Positions 44,296 to 58,638 of a stretch of DNA of 64,000 nt are shown here, one piece after another; position 1 is the first letter of the stretch; every line of letters starts with the position of its first letter. The notes under the pieces are model-generated. The model was not told where the DNA came from, did not search any database, and saw nothing but the letters and a program-made list of their open reading frames with translations. This DNA comes from Ophthalmolycus amberensis (taxonomy: Eukaryota > Chordata > Actinopteri > Perciformes > Zoarcidae), in assembly GCA_024529925.1 (NCBI GenBank), contig JAFEUB010001124.1, positions 1 to 64,000 on the forward strand. Direction: 5' to 3'. A program made the translations under genes and the position numbers.

Positions 44296-44640
44296 TCATG
44301 GTAGTTAGGGGACGTGTCAAGTGCAACAGTGGGGCTTTGTTTTGTGTTCGTAATAGTTTTTAGACAACCGGAGCTTTATTGCGCAGAGGAATAAGATATC
44401 AGGCTTTGGACAGACGGACACACACAACTTGTTAGAAGGACACTAATTGTTGGTTTTGGTCTTTTCGTGGGATTGTTCTTCTAGTAATATAGAATATATC
44501 ACCAGACCTACAATTCAACCTCTTCTCTGACTGATCTAAAGGAGCTGGACAAACAAGCTTTATGTGTATGGCACCTTTCCTACAAGAAATTCATCCCAAA
44601 GAGCTTTGAAATAAAAAAGTGAGCTTTTTAAGAAACCTAA
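44296..44640 (+). other. probable zinc-finger gene 3' UTR remnant after the hAT insertion
   Basis: The sequence that would follow the stop codon without the insertion resumes at about 44296. An AATAAA occurs at 44610-44615. A CTAATTGTTGGTTTTGGTC stretch at about 44444-44462 is reminiscent of the dispersed repeat at 3750. Transcript evidence is lacking. Confidence 0.35.
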
Positions 44641-47600
44641 AAAAAAATTATGACTTATCAAAGACCTAGTGAAAGACACTGTTACAAAGTGAGTTGAATC
44701 ATGTTATCTTGTTTGAGCTTTGTGAAAAGCTTTTTATTAAATTTTTTTTTACCATTTTCTGTGTTTAAGTTTAACACTAGCTTGCTAATCGGCACACAGC
44801 TCATGTTAACATTTGTTAGCAGGACGCGAGACTAATATTGATCACTCAAAGAAACTGTGATTACTTTAGGGAAGACATCAAGGCCATTAAGGCCAACATT
44901 TTGATATGTAGGAATCTGGAGGTCCGGTCACAGAGAGAAGCTGACGCTCCAAAGTCAGTCATCAAGATCCTATTGACTCAGTGAAACAACTCTCAGCATC
45001 ACAGAGGAACAAAGACCCGTCCACTGTGATCTGAGTCAAACCGGAGGAATAGGACTTTGCTTTAATTCAAAGTTTTATTTTCGATGAAAAATAATATAAT
45101 AAGCATGTTATGAAACTTAAATGTGGTAAAGGATATGTATGAATTATTATTAGTTGAGGTAATTAGTTGAGTTATTGTATAATTCTCTTAAGATTAAAGG
45201 CTATATATGTCTTACTTTGGCTCCATCTGATGGTAGTATCAAGTATGACCGATTGGTTTGTCCAATTTATAAAAAAAAATAAAAAAACATGCTTCTCGGC
45301 TTTACCCTAATCATGTGTAGAAAGAAATATATCTGCCTAGCTGTCTGCTGTCAACAGCCGACGCCACAATTTATCAGTGAACTGAAGTCTGCTTGACTTA
45401 CTCACAGCATTGAAAAACATACATACGTGTCAGACCTCACTGGGCTGAGTATCATTGTCCATTCCAGTTTCAACTGTTGACAGCAAGGTCTTTAAATCAT
45501 ATATCCTGCAGTGTTTCATGTCCAACCCACTGCATGTGTGATTTAAAAAAAAAAAAAACACTAACGAATGTGCACAGGGCTCTGTATGAATGTCGTGGTC
45601 TTAACAAAGATTCCAGTTCATTTCACAGTTGGAGACCGTTGTCTGTAACACAGTGTGGACTGTGGTGAGACGGAGTCACAGCTTGACTGCTGTCCATCAG
45701 AGCGATACTTGTCATTTCAAGTTTGCAAGTGGTCACTTACCTGAAACTAACAATTAAAACAGTTCAATATTAATGACTGTTTTGTAGATTGTGTATATTA
45801 CAATGTGTAGTATTAGTCTGTGATACCATGGAGGATAACAAATGTACCGTAAGTCACTAATAAATGGAATATATTAATACTTGCTGAAATAAATGTTTTA
45901 ATGAGTGAAGTCTGAAATAAAAGGTTTCAATTGAATTTGTAAATGACTGACCACTAATACATCACACCAACATTTTTGATAAGTCTGATAGGACCATGAT
46001 AGAGGTTACTGACAGTTAAATGCTTAATTAAAACACACACACTTAAACATTGTCTGACTGCGCCATAAGAATTTTTTTCATCGGAATTTACAAGTTCAAG
46101 ACTTGCTAACGATGAGGCACTTTTCATTTTACTCAACTTGGATCAACATTTGTTAGTGGAGAAGTATCTGATAATGAAGACAACCTATTCAATTCAGGGA
46201 ATGGTAATATGATTTTGAGGTGGATTTCTGAGTAATATTTAGCACAACTCAAATATGAAATAATCACCAAGTAAGATAATTCCAATGAAAGCTAATATGA
46301 TAAAGGAGCAGCTCTTCTTGCTGGCCAAACAACAGGTGTCCATAAGGGTTATGACTTTATGTGGAATTACTTTCAACGGTGGCGAGTGGGGGTGGGGACC
46401 AACTACCATGGAGATGTGCAAAGCCCATCCTGCAGACCTAGGAATCCAGTTGTGGCGACGGACAATAAGAACAACGCCACCTGGGGAGTTACACCCCAAA
46501 AAATGTGGTCTCAAGAAACTTGGCTGGCTTTGGCCGGTGGTGGTGGGGCCAGACTACACTGAGAGCCCATTCGCTCACCTTCTGTGCAGCACAGCAATCC
46601 TGTAAGCAACATCGCTGCAGCCGACAGTCATGTCCTAGTGCTTTAAAATGCAATGGTGTCGGGACCTCTAGCCTCTCAACAATTCGCTCTGCTTCACTGA
46701 AGAAAAAGGGAACCATTAGGTGAACCTATACAAAAGGGAAACATATTAATTAATAAACCATGCTGCAGGCTGAAAAGATACAATTTTACTCTGTGACTTC
46801 ATTCTCAACCTTAAATTACACATGGGATCACTCAAAAAGGTAGGCAGGATAACAATGGGGTTCCAGCACAGTCAACACGTCACGAACAGAAGGCAGTAAA
46901 CTAAGTATGCAGTGTGAAAAGCCTGATATGTTAAGTGGTCACTTTAGCTACTTCAATTTGACCTACAGTCACGACAGAGGACAGGGGCCAACAGGTGCCT
47001 TATATAATGTGGCTCTAAATAGAGAATTGGTGGGGGGAGGAGCCAGGTCTGTGGCTGTGTTCACCAAGACTACACATGGTGCTGTATTGACTAACTTTAG
47101 AGGAGCATTACCCACCACACAGGGATAAGGTTTAAATTGAGAAGCCCGTGAGGTAACTTTTAGCTCGTCAGCCAATTCAAGTTTTGAGTTTTATTTTACA
47201 GACATTTATTTGACTTCTTACAGAGAGGCGGCTGTTTGTTCTAAACAACAATGGCAGCTCCTAAAGAGGTTAGCATTGATGCTTCAATGGCATCAGTTAC
47301 ATCAGAACCAGAGAGAACTTTTGAAAATGTCTGTCTTTTTCCAAGTTTCCTAATTTATTTGCTCCAAACCCCTTTATGTAAACACATCGAATCCACATTT
47401 CAAAAGTTATCTTAACATTAACTTGACAGTTGAATTGATACACGACTGCTGTCTTACAAACTGCGCGTGCTGACACGATGAAGAGGTTCTTTAGGCCTGC
47501 TCGCTTTCTCTGCTTCTGCTCTCTCCAACAGCGCCGGTGTCTTCCTCCTGAGATAGTGGCCCAAATTGATCCCGGCGATCTCCGCTGTTATCCGCTCTCA

Positions 47601-47929
47601 GTCAAACACAAGGTGATTGCATGTATTGCAGATTCTTAAGAGGTCATAGCGGTTGTAGGCTAAGTATATTGTTTCCATAAAAGCTTTTCAAAAACTTAAA
47701 TAAAGGTATTAATCTCAAAATTGACAATTTGCCATCACATTATAAACAGTTGGCTTAAATGCATATAGACCACTGGTTAAAGTATCAGTCCGAAGATATT
47801 CTATATATTTTTCATCTTGTCCACAAATTCCGTGTGCAGACGAACTGAATGAATTGATCATACTAACAACTATTGTGATATATCTTTTGTGTCCTCGAAC
47901 TGTTATTGTTACTTGTTATTTAAATGATC
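44641..47929. other. intergenic; short unrecognised open frames only
   Basis: A 53-codon frame 47478-47639 (MKRFFRPARFLCF, then CYPLSVKHK and a GTGATT donor-like site) has the look of a small first exon but no downstream partner was found. A minus-strand stretch ending AAQK|GTGAGC (rc of about 46580-46716, with SEAERIVERLEVPTPLHFKA) also looks exon-like; no family recognised. Neither is called. Confidence 0.35.
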
Positions 47930-48310
47930 CACAACACATCAGTGAGCCACACTGTTGCACTGGGAGACATATTCCTTCATTATCATGAACACACTGTAGT
48001 TTATTTAAATCCCACATACACAGTCTTGCTGCTCCAAATATTCACTAGACTAGAGCACCAAATGTGTATTAATACGCTGCTGAAAATAGTCCCCAACAAA
48101 TGTCCCAGTTTGAGTAACATTTAATTAAATATGACAGTAACCAGCTATGTTTGTAAATATATGAGCCTCTTTAAAGCACTGTAAAATTGTGCACCATTTT
48201 CAAAGGTTCCTTCAGTTGGAAGCAATGGGCTCGGAGCTGAGAGAATCCAACAGGTTAGTCAGAGGGTGTTGAAAGATGCACCAAAACGTTGTTGGTTTTG
48301 CTCCATATCG
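47930..48310 (+). repeat. dispersed repeat, copy 2 of 2 in window
   Basis: Collinear with 3430-3810: GAGCCACACTGTTGCACTGG, GAGCACCAAATGTGTATTAA, CTTCAGTTGGAAGCAATG and ACGTTGTTGGTTTTG. The segment between is more diverged. Not coding. Confidence 0.6.
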
Positions 48311-50274
48311 GGGAATTTGTTGACAATAAGACATTTATCCTTCACACTATTTTTAAAGTTAGGCAATTTATTAAGATTAGGAAAAGAGCACGATTGTGCA
48401 CACAAGCACGTGGGTCATTCCTGCCAAACACCATTGCACTGATCTACAGGAGTCTGTCACGTGCCAAAGAATGCAGAAATGCAACAACAGGGAAGGAGAA
48501 GACTTCTAGCAAGTAAATAATGCAGGATTTAAAATATTCCAAAAATTAGATTTTTAACTGCTTCATGACGGAAGTACATTCAACATATTTGTTAGACCCC
48601 AAGGATACACATAATACTTTTGGTGAGTGACACTGAAGATTAACAGAAACTTTATTAGTTTACAAAAACTCCACAGCGGAGCTTTAATTGATGGTGTTCA
48701 TCAGGATGTGAATGTCAGTCTCCTACATAAGAGTCAGATGCACCACAGACCTGTCCATTAACTCATCCACAGAGATGTCTCCCCAAAGACAGACCGTCAC
48801 AAAGTGCATCTTATGGGGATTGTGGCATCGACTGAAGGCTTTATAAGTTATGTCAGCAAATATTTTACAGTAGAGAAGAATGGATGAAAAGTTCAGTGCG
48901 TATATATATATATGATAGGTATAAAATCTGAATGATCAGCGAGGGGATACCATATGAGAAAATGTGTCTTGCAATTGTTAACATTCTGATGTAGGATGGA
49001 GTAGCTTCCAGGTTAACTGCTTGGTACTCCTATGCTGCCCTTCTATGCTGCCCTTCTATGCACTGCCTTTCGCAAACTATTTGCACTTGTGCATGTGGTG
49101 CGAGACTGGTAAAAGGTTTGGTTAAGTTTAGGCACAAAAACTGCTCGTGAATTTTAGGATATGCAAGGTGCAAGGAAAGATAAAATGAACAGTCTCCCCT
49201 GTCAGATTCACCACCCAAGCATGTTTAATATATACTGAAAAAGGTCAAATCACACAGAAACTATGTGTTCATATTTGTAAAAAACAAATGTGGGTGTCCA
49301 TTAATCCAATACTTAATTTGCTCTGTTGAAAAGCAACTAACAAGATGCTGGTCAAAATTGACGAGTTTAATAGAAAATGAAATTATCCCAGAAGCAAAGT
49401 TGTAAGTGAAGGTGATGAATCCCACATTTCTCTCAGTGGTTGACATGTTTGGGAGACATCACGTGATTATAACACCATCAAAATACCTCTGATAATTACA
49501 ACATGTGGTCATTGCAAAAATGATACGAGTCCATGAGAAGAAAAGGAAATAGATCCCACAACATGTTCTGCTTCACTTAAACCAGACGTTGGTCACGTCT
49601 TGGGCATTGATCATGTTGTGGGAGAAGCTTTTAAGCTAACCGGCTTGCTTCTAACTAACAGCACAAATAACAGCTCCGTGGTGAAAGAAAGTAGCAGATT
49701 GAGTTCTTAAAAACATACACCATACATAACAAGAACCACATTATTACTGCAATTAATATTGTTAATATTATTCTTATTACTATCATTATTAAACACTAAA
49801 ATGCAGCCAGGCACAAAGCTTCAGGCTGACAAGTTCATTTGAAAGAAAAAACTCAAAGTGACATGCAAACGTTCTCTTCGTCCTCTCTTCGTCCTCCTCG
49901 TCTCCGTTGCCATCATCAGTGCAGTATATTTATTAAAAGGAAGGTCTTTGTTCACAGTTTCTCGTCCACCTCACAGCAGTGAGAGCTCCTATTGGCTCAG
50001 GTTTCAGTAGCAGCAGCTGCCATTGGCTGAGCATGGAGAGCTCTGATTGGTTCTCATTCTGTTTGGCACTTCATCCAGTTGGCTGCAGAACTCACATGAC
50101 AATACTATGTACATGTGCACGTGCAAAATGTGTGGCTCATGTGGGATACTGTATGTCAGTGTGTACTGATGTACTGTATATGTAAGTGTTTATGTCTGTA
50201 TGGGTGTACTGACCTATAGACAGGGATGGGCAAGATGTCTCACAAGTATTTTAAGTATTATATTCATATAAACA

Positions 50275-50306
<32 letters not shown>

Positions 50307-52444
50307 AACTGACCCTGATGATGTCATAGTGATGTTTTCTTAATCTAGAGAGATTAAAAAATGACTTGGTTGTGCACTATTAGGGTAGAAATTGTGTGTT
50401 GATCTCTCACTAAGAAATTCTGATTGTGTTAATGTATCTTCTTTATGATCCTCTTGTTATTTAAAAAGAACAAGGGATTTCCACATACGGTTGAAGTTTT
50501 ACTGAAGCTAACTGGGACTCAAAGGTCTGGATTTCTGGGGTTTTATTTAAATGCGATGAGAATAATATAGATTTGTTCACAGATCCTTTAATAGCATCCC
50601 AGAGAAAGCGGCGATCAACAGTAATGGGGGTATTGGTTTGAATGAAGTCAGCTAATTCTATTGCAAGATGATATTTGAAATTTAGATTCAGTAAAAGAGA
50701 AAACTTGAAACGTCTATTTTCAGGGTGCAAGTGCCAGATGATGAAATACAGTTGCGAAGCCCAAATGAATATGTAACGGATACATTTTCAATTTTAATCA
50801 ATACAAGCTGTCACACTTGCACAGTGCAGTCAGAGAGAGATTTTCGTCGTAAATTATATTTTTGAAAAAAACCTGCACCTGGCCAGAAGCTTTACATAAC
50901 AAAACGGTTTGAAACTGACCTGAAACCAGATACACATGTTGGGTAGCTGAACTCAACCTCAGACAAATGCAGCGTAATTAAACGCAAGCATTTATTCAAC
51001 TTGAGCTCTGAGTGTGTTTCTCTTATATTCGACCCAATTTAGATATTGCTACGTCCCTGTCAATCTCCAGTCTGATGACGGAGTGCTTTCTATAAAATAT
51101 GTTACGAAACAAATGCAATAAATGTAATGCTGTTGTTAACAATGGACATTAAAAAGTAGTTAAAAAGTAACTTTGAATGACCTTTAATGGCTATAATACC
51201 ATTTTAGAAGAAGAGTTGTGTGCTTCACACAGCCAAGACAATTATTTAGAATGTTAAGCTATTACCCATAAACAGGAGCAACGTGTGAACTGGTGATTAA
51301 AAGCTGTTAAAGACACTACAAAATGTATTAATAGGTTACTGCTAAACGCGTAGCAACACCAATAACCAAATGCAAATTTATCAAATGTAGTAGTATGTTT
51401 GTGTATGAATACTTGTGAAGTTAATGCTTTTTGGTTTTTGTTTGATCACTTAATCTATCCATGATTTGTGTGTTCATAGACTCTTTCTAACTATTGTGAT
51501 GGCTTACGTTTTATGTAGAATAATGAGTCAATCAGTTTGAAAACTGGTGCAGTCTACATGTTGCTCTCAAACCAGTTATTCTCAGCTTCCCTAGTTTGCA
51601 TTTGTTTGGTGCTCTTTGATGCTACCACTCGGTGTTACCAAAGTCAGAAATGCTCAGATCCTACACAAAGGGGCTTCAATTGTGTAAAATATTTACCAAC
51701 ATACATCTTGATTAATGTTTTCCCATCCCTGTGTATAGTGTATGTATTCGTACCGGTGGGTTTGTGTGTGTATGTGTGTGCGTGTTAGTCCATGCATCTC
51801 TTGGGTCTCTACTAATTAGGGATATTCAGGCAGAAATAAGGAAAACAATTAAGATCAATAACACCATTATCATTATTTGCTATCACAATTACTATTTTGT
51901 CATGGATGCATTTTTTCAGGACGTCAGATTTTTTTCATAGCACTTGAACTCATTTAAACAAGATTCTGCTTTTAGACCCACAATTCCTGATCACATCCCT
52001 GATTAATGTTATTGCGTTAACGTCAGCATCACTGTTGTCCTTAGTTTCTATAGCCTCCATGGCAAAAATCTACAAAACAATGTGTTTTTTTTAGAAAACT
52101 GTCCACTGTGCTTGATTGTTTTTCATGAATTTGTAAATGACAGGCCATCTTTCTCGTTGATGGTCAAGTGATTCACTCCGTTGGTGGGCAGGTCTTTGCT
52201 AAAGCCTGACAGCCAAGTGGTAAGAGGACAACATCTGTCCAGTCTTTTTAGGCTAGATGTTAAAGAGCAGATCAGAAGTCCTCAGAGAGATATGATTGGC
52301 TAAACTCCGGATTGAAAATCAGGGCAGATCACCCACGGTGAGTGGTAATTGGTCACCGAAGGAGATGACAAGCATTTCCACTCACTTTCAGAGGGGAAGG
52401 GAGGGTGTGTGTTGATTGGCTGTAAGGCACTGGCTCGGGTGTGG
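48311..52444 (-). other. gria2: gria2 3' UTR and downstream region (inferred)
   Basis: After the long C-terminal stop (52445, minus strand), no gene-like frame is seen for about 4 kb. Fish and mammalian AMPA receptor genes carry long 3' UTRs, so much of this could be UTR. Several TTTATT (AATAAA on the minus strand) occur but none is a clear end. A GAGAGAGAGA tract lies near 50296. The 3' boundary is not determined. Confidence 0.35.
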
Positions 52445-52579
52445 TCAGGACAGATCAGTCATGCTGAGGCTCATGGGTAATCCTGGACGGAGGTAAGCCA
52501 CCGGGACACGACCATTCTCACCGGTCGATCCTGTGATGGATAGACGAGCTTTGGAGCGCATTGCATCTGTGAATTTCAT
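52445..52579 (-). CDS. gria2: gria2 alternative 'long' C-terminal exon
   Basis: Exon after TTTTCCTTGTACAG (minus), 45 codons including TGA. Encodes MKFTDAMRSKARLSITGSTG, then ENGRVPVAYLRPGLPMSLSM and TDLS. The block KARLSITGSTGENGRV matches the long C-tail of AMPA receptor GluA2 (a related block exists in GluA4), and the SVTDLS-like ending matches long GluA2. Compared with the mammalian long form the stretch between GENGRV and TDLS looks shortened. The long tail changes binding to cytoplasmic scaffolds and trafficking partners. It lies about 6 kb downstream of the short-tail exon; both are alternatives joined to the TM4 exon in phase 0. Confidence 0.9.
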   Translation of the reverse strand: MKFTDAMRSKARLSITGSTGENGRVPVAYLRPGLPMSLSMTDLS

Positions 52580-53209
52580 CTGTACAAGGAAAACACATGT
52601 TAAACATGTTTTAATCAACACTAAAACTAGATACACATCTGCTTCTGGTGGACCATCTGTTCCGATAGAAAGTTAACCTTGAAGGAATGGTTCATTATTT
52701 TGGGAAATATACTTATTTGTTTTCTTTCCAAGAATGAGGAGAAGATTGATGGGGGAGCATATTTCCTCAACTGTTGAACAATCCCTTCTAATCATCATCA
52801 ATATTGTGATTAAAAAAGAGTAATGTGGAACAAGACAATAACGTAGAATAGAAATGCAACTCATTTTGATGACCCTTGAGGATATGGAATGAAACGTGAG
52901 CATACAGAATGAAAGTTATTATCACACAAGCTATCATCTCTGCGTTTCCTTTATAGACCTAAAATATGCTTTCATTAAGGCACTGCCCCTTTAGACGTCT
53001 GTGCAGTACACTGCTGACATTGGTTTATTAAAATATTGCTCAGACAATACATGAACTTGCCAAAGTGTTAATTATTTTATTATTGGATTGTTGCCACCAG
53101 ATTTCCAATTGACAATCTATGCAATAGATGTGCAATCTATGGTTTATCAGTAAAGTTTACAGGACTTGAGACATGAGTCTCTGCTAACAGTAGAAGCCGG
53201 GTGACAGCT

Positions 53210-53263
53210 GTCTTATATTAACAGATAGATAGATAGATATCTATCTATCCATTAATATAAGAC
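53210..53263. repeat. long hairpin with GATA repeats (12-bp outer arms)
   Basis: GTCTTATATTAA at 53210-53221 pairs with TTAATATAAGAC at 53252-53263. Between them AGATAGATAGATA and TATCTATCTAT are also complementary, giving a nearly continuous inverted repeat over 54 bp. A miniature transposon or replication-slippage product is possible. Confidence 0.75.
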
Positions 53264-54120
53264 AGGGACGAATGCGGGTCCAACGCCCATTGAGTACACT
53301 CGCATCATACAGCTTCTGCTGTCTGTAAATGGTATTATGTATTGGTCAACGGTCAATTGTAGGGAATGTTGCAAATCAATGAGAAGTATTTCAGGATTTC
53401 CACCAGTGTAGTGCAAACCTTGCAAAGCGCCAGGCCTAAGCATCAACATGTATTTCTGTGTTTTCTTTTTCAAGCTAAAATGTGTCATACAAGTAGCGAA
53501 CTCCTTTAAGGAATAACTCATATATGGCAACATTAGTGTTGAGTGTGAAGTAAGCAGCAACATGAATAATGTGACTGTAGTATTGCATTGTTTGTACAGT
53601 TTAGACTACTTGGCTGTGAATACATTCCTATATCTTGCTTGTCACCTGTTGATTAATGTGAAGGGAGTTAGCGGCCCATGCTCACTTAAGGTGGACTGTC
53701 CTTTAAGGCGGACAAGCTATTTTCATTTTAGTGACAAGTCTCTCCTAAAAGTTTTGCTCAGCTCCACCCCACCAAAAAAAAAAAAATCCACTTGGCTGAA
53801 CACTTTCTGGTGGAAGCCCTGAATTGTTTAAGAGAAATATTGCTTCTTAATAGAATTCGCATCAATGTAATACAGTTCAGTGATTTTCATTTTTTTACAC
53901 AACCAAAACATTTCTGTCTGGTTATTTTATCCACGAAGATTCAAACATTTCTTACCAGAAAATGCACAATAACTCAAAATGTTGTTTTTGTATTATAAAA
54001 TGCAATGTGGTTATTGCAGAGATTATTTTCATCCTTCACAATAAATGAATAGAAATACATGTTGCCTTAGTTTATGGTATTAAGCCATAGGCTATATGTG
54101 TGTTTGTGAGCGCGCGCACA

Positions 54121-54122
<2 letters not shown>

Positions 54123-54213
<91 letters not shown>
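54123..54213. repeat. (CA)n microsatellite, about 45 units, followed by GA tract
   Basis: Nearly perfect CA dinucleotide array preceded by GCGCGCGCA and followed by GAGAGAGAAAGAGAGAGA. Likely highly polymorphic. It lies in the gria2 interval between alternative C-terminal exons. Confidence 0.95.
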
Positions 54214-54217
<4 letters not shown>

Positions 54218-57200
54218 AGAGAAAGAGAGAGACAGAAATGTAAGGAATTATTTTAAAATCTACAACATTTCCTGAAGCCACTAAATGCAGCAAGACATAC
54301 TGTAGCATGATGTCACGAATGAATGGACAATGTGTATAAAAGGAAAGTATCGGGTATGCTGCAGTATGACCAGAAGTGTCAAGGCAAATCAAATCATTGA
54401 GGAAGAAACATTGACTTTATGTGAGAATGAATTCTGGTTTGGAGGAAAGAAACTTCTCACATTATCTCCTTGTTAGGAACACATCTTATGCTTGAATGAT
54501 GTTTTAAAATCAATGATTTCACTGAATGGTTTAATAAACTAGTGAAGATAAATTAAGGAAATAAAATGTTATGGCTATAGCTTTTGTTCCCTGAAGAAGA
54601 GAAACAAGGTACAATACATATAGTAAAGAATATCTTGTCTTTGTGTGGCCAGACTAAAGATATGGTAGTGTACCTCATTCCTCTCATTTAGGAAGGAGAA
54701 ATGATATCCATCATTGCTTTCCTTTTGGTTGATCCACTCTGTACACTACACAGATACAGTAACCTAAGGTACTTCAGATGCATTTAGGAGCAATGTAACC
54801 TTGAAATTATTTGTAGCTAACAGGTAAGAGTCTCTCTTTGTTTAAGACAAAGCAAGGAGCAGTGAAGTCTTGTATAAAATTAACCACAAAGAGCCTCAAG
54901 CACTGATGTCAAGACCCATGAAGGAACATTAAACTTTACTTTAGACCTAAGGCGTTATGTGTTTTGGAAAAGAACGGGGGATTCTCCCTGGAGGTAAACA
55001 GACAATTCCGAAATGATCCGACACCTGAGCCTCCAACAACAGGATCAACATGTACTCTCTCAAAATAGAGACACTCGCAGGTCTAAAATGGGGTACGGTT
55101 TCCCTCCTTTCTGCAAAACAACAAAGTTAAGGCTGTAACAACCTCGGCTAAACTCTGAAGGTAGAACCACTGGATTGCTTTCTTTCACAGCGTACTGATG
55201 ACACAAACACAGTTGGCATAACCAAAACTGACACCGATAATAAATCGCTACCGTTCTCTCTACGCATACTGAATCTACCATAGATCACTCAGGGAACCCA
55301 CTGCAAGCTGACAGATCTGCAGCACCATAGTGAGAGCGGCTGCTGCCCTTTGGTGAGCAAATTGAGGATGGCATTATTTATTAATTTGGATGTATTTGAC
55401 CTGCTCTGTAATAAATAAATGCACATAAATCACTGTTTATGAGCTGAGAGACCATTGTTAACTTGACAAGCTTTGGAAACAAGTGTGGTTAACTTGCAAA
55501 AAAAGTGCATTTGTGTGCAAAAAAGAGGTGAATTGGGAGACTGGGTTTGGGGATGTCATCCGTGTTTATCCTAATTTTGTTGATCAGGACAGTCAATGGA
55601 CTTTCGGAGCATCGGCGCCCCAAGCTTCACCAACAGGCGTAACTGATTACATGGATTATACAAAAAAAAGGTAAATGTATTCCATTGCAGATACAGAAAA
55701 AAAATACATAATCAGATTACCGATACATTTGGTGAAACTTGTAAGCCGTCAGGTAGACGTCAGGTAGAGGCAGGTGGTGTGGCCCACGTTAGTGAAAAAA
55801 ATGCTTTCTCTAGGTGGAAATATCCCCATTACTAAGTATGTATATTTGTTCACGTTTAGCTTTTCAAAAACTACATTTTCACTGCGGTCAAAAAACACAA
55901 AGGGTGATGCGCACCTGTGTTAAAAGGGCGGTCTAGCAGCAACAGCACCATGAATTCCATTCATATAACACAATAACAAAATTATATAATTTTAGGGTGA
56001 GGACATCATAAAATATGAAATAAGCTTGAATGTAAAAAACGACATGGCACAGACCTAGAGATTTGATAATTTAATTGAATTAATATAGGAACTGATGAAC
56101 ACTAATGTGCCAAATGATTTGGATGATGGCAGAATTTCCACAGCTGGAAGGCAGAACATGTGCTGCACTGTGATGTTTTTCCCTCTTTAGCAGACAAATC
56201 AATGGGGACATTTCAGCATTTTTCTTTTCTCTTGTCTTTATTTGTATATTTGGTATTGAGGTAATCCAAAATTAATGAAAAGTAATCTGATTACAGAACT
56301 TTTATATTGTGATAGCAATTGTATCAGATCAATTCCACCACACTGTTCACCAGACACATCGCTTGATAAGTTTGCATGGGGCCAGAGCTCCTGGGAAATT
56401 TTCTATAGTTGCATTACCAAAATCGAAATTGATGGCTCAGGGGGAGAAAAAAAGCTGAGAACTTAGATGGTTGGCAAAGGAGAGGTCAACTCCAAAGCCA
56501 GTTTCTCAGCTACCTGACAGTACAGGGAGAAAGAGGTTGCGTCATCCAGCCTAAACAACGCAGAAGCAGTGTTCTGGTCTCAAGGCAAAGGCTCTTGTTC
56601 ATCTTCTGACAGACCATGTATATCCAAGCCATGTCCAGAATGTCATGGTCATCATGGCCACAAGCGAGCTCAAGGTGCTGCTGGCTAGTGCTTTCAGAGG
56701 GCTCGACCTTCAACTCTGCTAAATCTTACACATATTCCATATGGTCAACCTAGCTAAGTGCAGGAAAGTCGGACAAATGCTTTACGCCGTCTCACTCAGG
56801 ACAATCTGGGTCTCCTGACTCCGAGAAGAAGAGGTAGTGCCATGCAACAGTAGTTTTTTTCCTAGTACTTTCTCCACAAATGTGACCCACCATTCCCGGA
56901 TTGAGTACTGAAGCTGGCGACAAAATGCACAACTGAGGCTCAGTCAATACTTTCCAAGAGGCAATAATCCCCAGGAAGTCATTTTTGTTCTTAGAAGAAT
57001 CACACTCATGGTAGGCCGATTGGAAACTTTTTCTTTGCCTGCTTTACTTTAGTATTTTTGTCGGGGGTGTTCTGTAACACTGAAGTAACCAATCAGAGCA
57101 TAAGTAGCTCATTTCTTATGCTTCATAAACGGTGTCTTCAATCAGGCCATGCAGGGGTGTGATATCCCATGTGTTGTAACGAGTAAATCAACTCAAAGGG

Positions 57201-58638
57201 AACAGTGGTATTTATCACTGTACTGCGGTGGTATTACACTTACATTTGTTTTACCAAGAAGTCCAGCGTTTGATGATGCTACTAGTATAAACCATCCCAT
57301 CTTCAAAATGAAATCATGGGCCCGCCTAATGAAAGCTGATATTAAGACGGATGGCAATGATTGGCCAATGAGTCAGTCCATTAAAGAGGATGATTGGCTA
57401 GAAAGTAAGAAAGGAGGATCAGGAAAGGTAAAAAGGGAAAAGTGGAAGTGGGTAAGAGGACAAGAAAGAGAGCGGAATAGAGGAGAGGAAAGGAAAAGGA
57501 AGGAGAGCGGTAAAGGAATGTAGAGAGGGTAGGAGGTGTGGTTAAGGGGAGAGGAGAGGTCAGGGGAGGTGAGAAAAAGGGATAGAGGAGGTGAGCAAGC
57601 TGTTGGGTAATGAGTGAACAAAGGAAAGGAGTTTCACAGCCATATACAGTTTTGACAAGATACCTTGTATGCAGTGTTAATCGAGACTTTATTATGGTCT
57701 TCATGTTACCTTTGTTTACCAAGAACAACTGCTGCATTCGGAATATGCAGTAAATCATACCACTCTGCAATGCCAGTCAGCCTCAGCGGCAACTTTTGTC
57801 TCATTGTAGTGATAATGCAAATAAGCAAAAAGATTCCAGGTTCATGGACAATAATGAAATCATACAGATCAAAAGCATTGTGGTTTTTCTTTTCAGAACA
57901 GGTTGTACTATTGATTAAGTATTACATCTAAAACCACCACTAATCAATTGGAAACAAATCAGCAGCTTGGAGTCTTGCTGAACTAAAAGTTGGAATCACA
58001 TTTTTGTCTTTGGACAGTGGAAGATCTGCTTGTCTGTCATTTATTCATTTGGAGCCTGAGCGTCCCATAAAATGAATGGTCATTGCAGTGATAGACACAT
58101 TTTCTGTTTAAATGATGGGTCTAATTATTCAAGCTGTACCAAACCAGTTTCCATGATCTCAAATAATTATGGTTTAACAAAAATAGCTGTCTGGTGACCA
58201 GTGGATTAAGGCCTCAGTACCTCTTTTTAATAGAAAATTTAAATGTTTTCATTCCCTAATTATCTTCTTTGATTTTGCAATTTTTTTTTCCGATTCAATG
58301 TGAAATCACTGCCACTAAAACTAAACAATAATCACTCCTTAACAGCCTACCAGAAAAGAGAAGAGCATTTGAGCCACTCAGAGTTTCATTGCTTGTGGCT
58401 TAAAAGCAATCAAAAACAGTTAAGGGGAATCAACAACTTTAAGTTTTCCCACAAATGGCATTATGGATCATTGAGGCCCAATAATGCAGTTTGCCATTGA
58501 AGCTGCTATGCACCACCATGATGCAGCTGTTGTTCGATGGTATGAATGAAAGCCAATTACAAGTTAATTGTCTAAACATTGTCTATGACTGTGAGGTTAG
58601 GAAAGTTTTAGCCATCAATCATCGCTCTCCTACCCGTG

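Larger units (their letters stand above)
52580..58638 (-). other. gria2: gria2 segment between the alternative C-terminal exons; short-form 3' UTR and introns
   Basis: Contains a common fish repeat fragment at about 52680-52900 (GGTTCATTATTTTGGGAAAT, AATGAGGAGAAGATTGATGG), a striking hairpin at 53210-53263, and the (CA)n tract below. The part just below 58639 is likely the 3' UTR of the short-tail transcript. No further exon was recognised. Confidence 0.4.

Noticed and set aside
47478..47639. 53-codon frame with a donor-like end
   Set aside because: No second exon, family or promoter found; left as a note.
56510..56713. Minus-strand frame MKVEPSESTSQQH
   Set aside because: No recognised family or exon boundaries; could be a repeat fragment, not supportable.
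57370..57620. Purine-rich run on the plus strand
   Set aside because: Low complexity in a gria2 interval; the Ser/Pro/Leu-rich minus-strand translations are artefacts.
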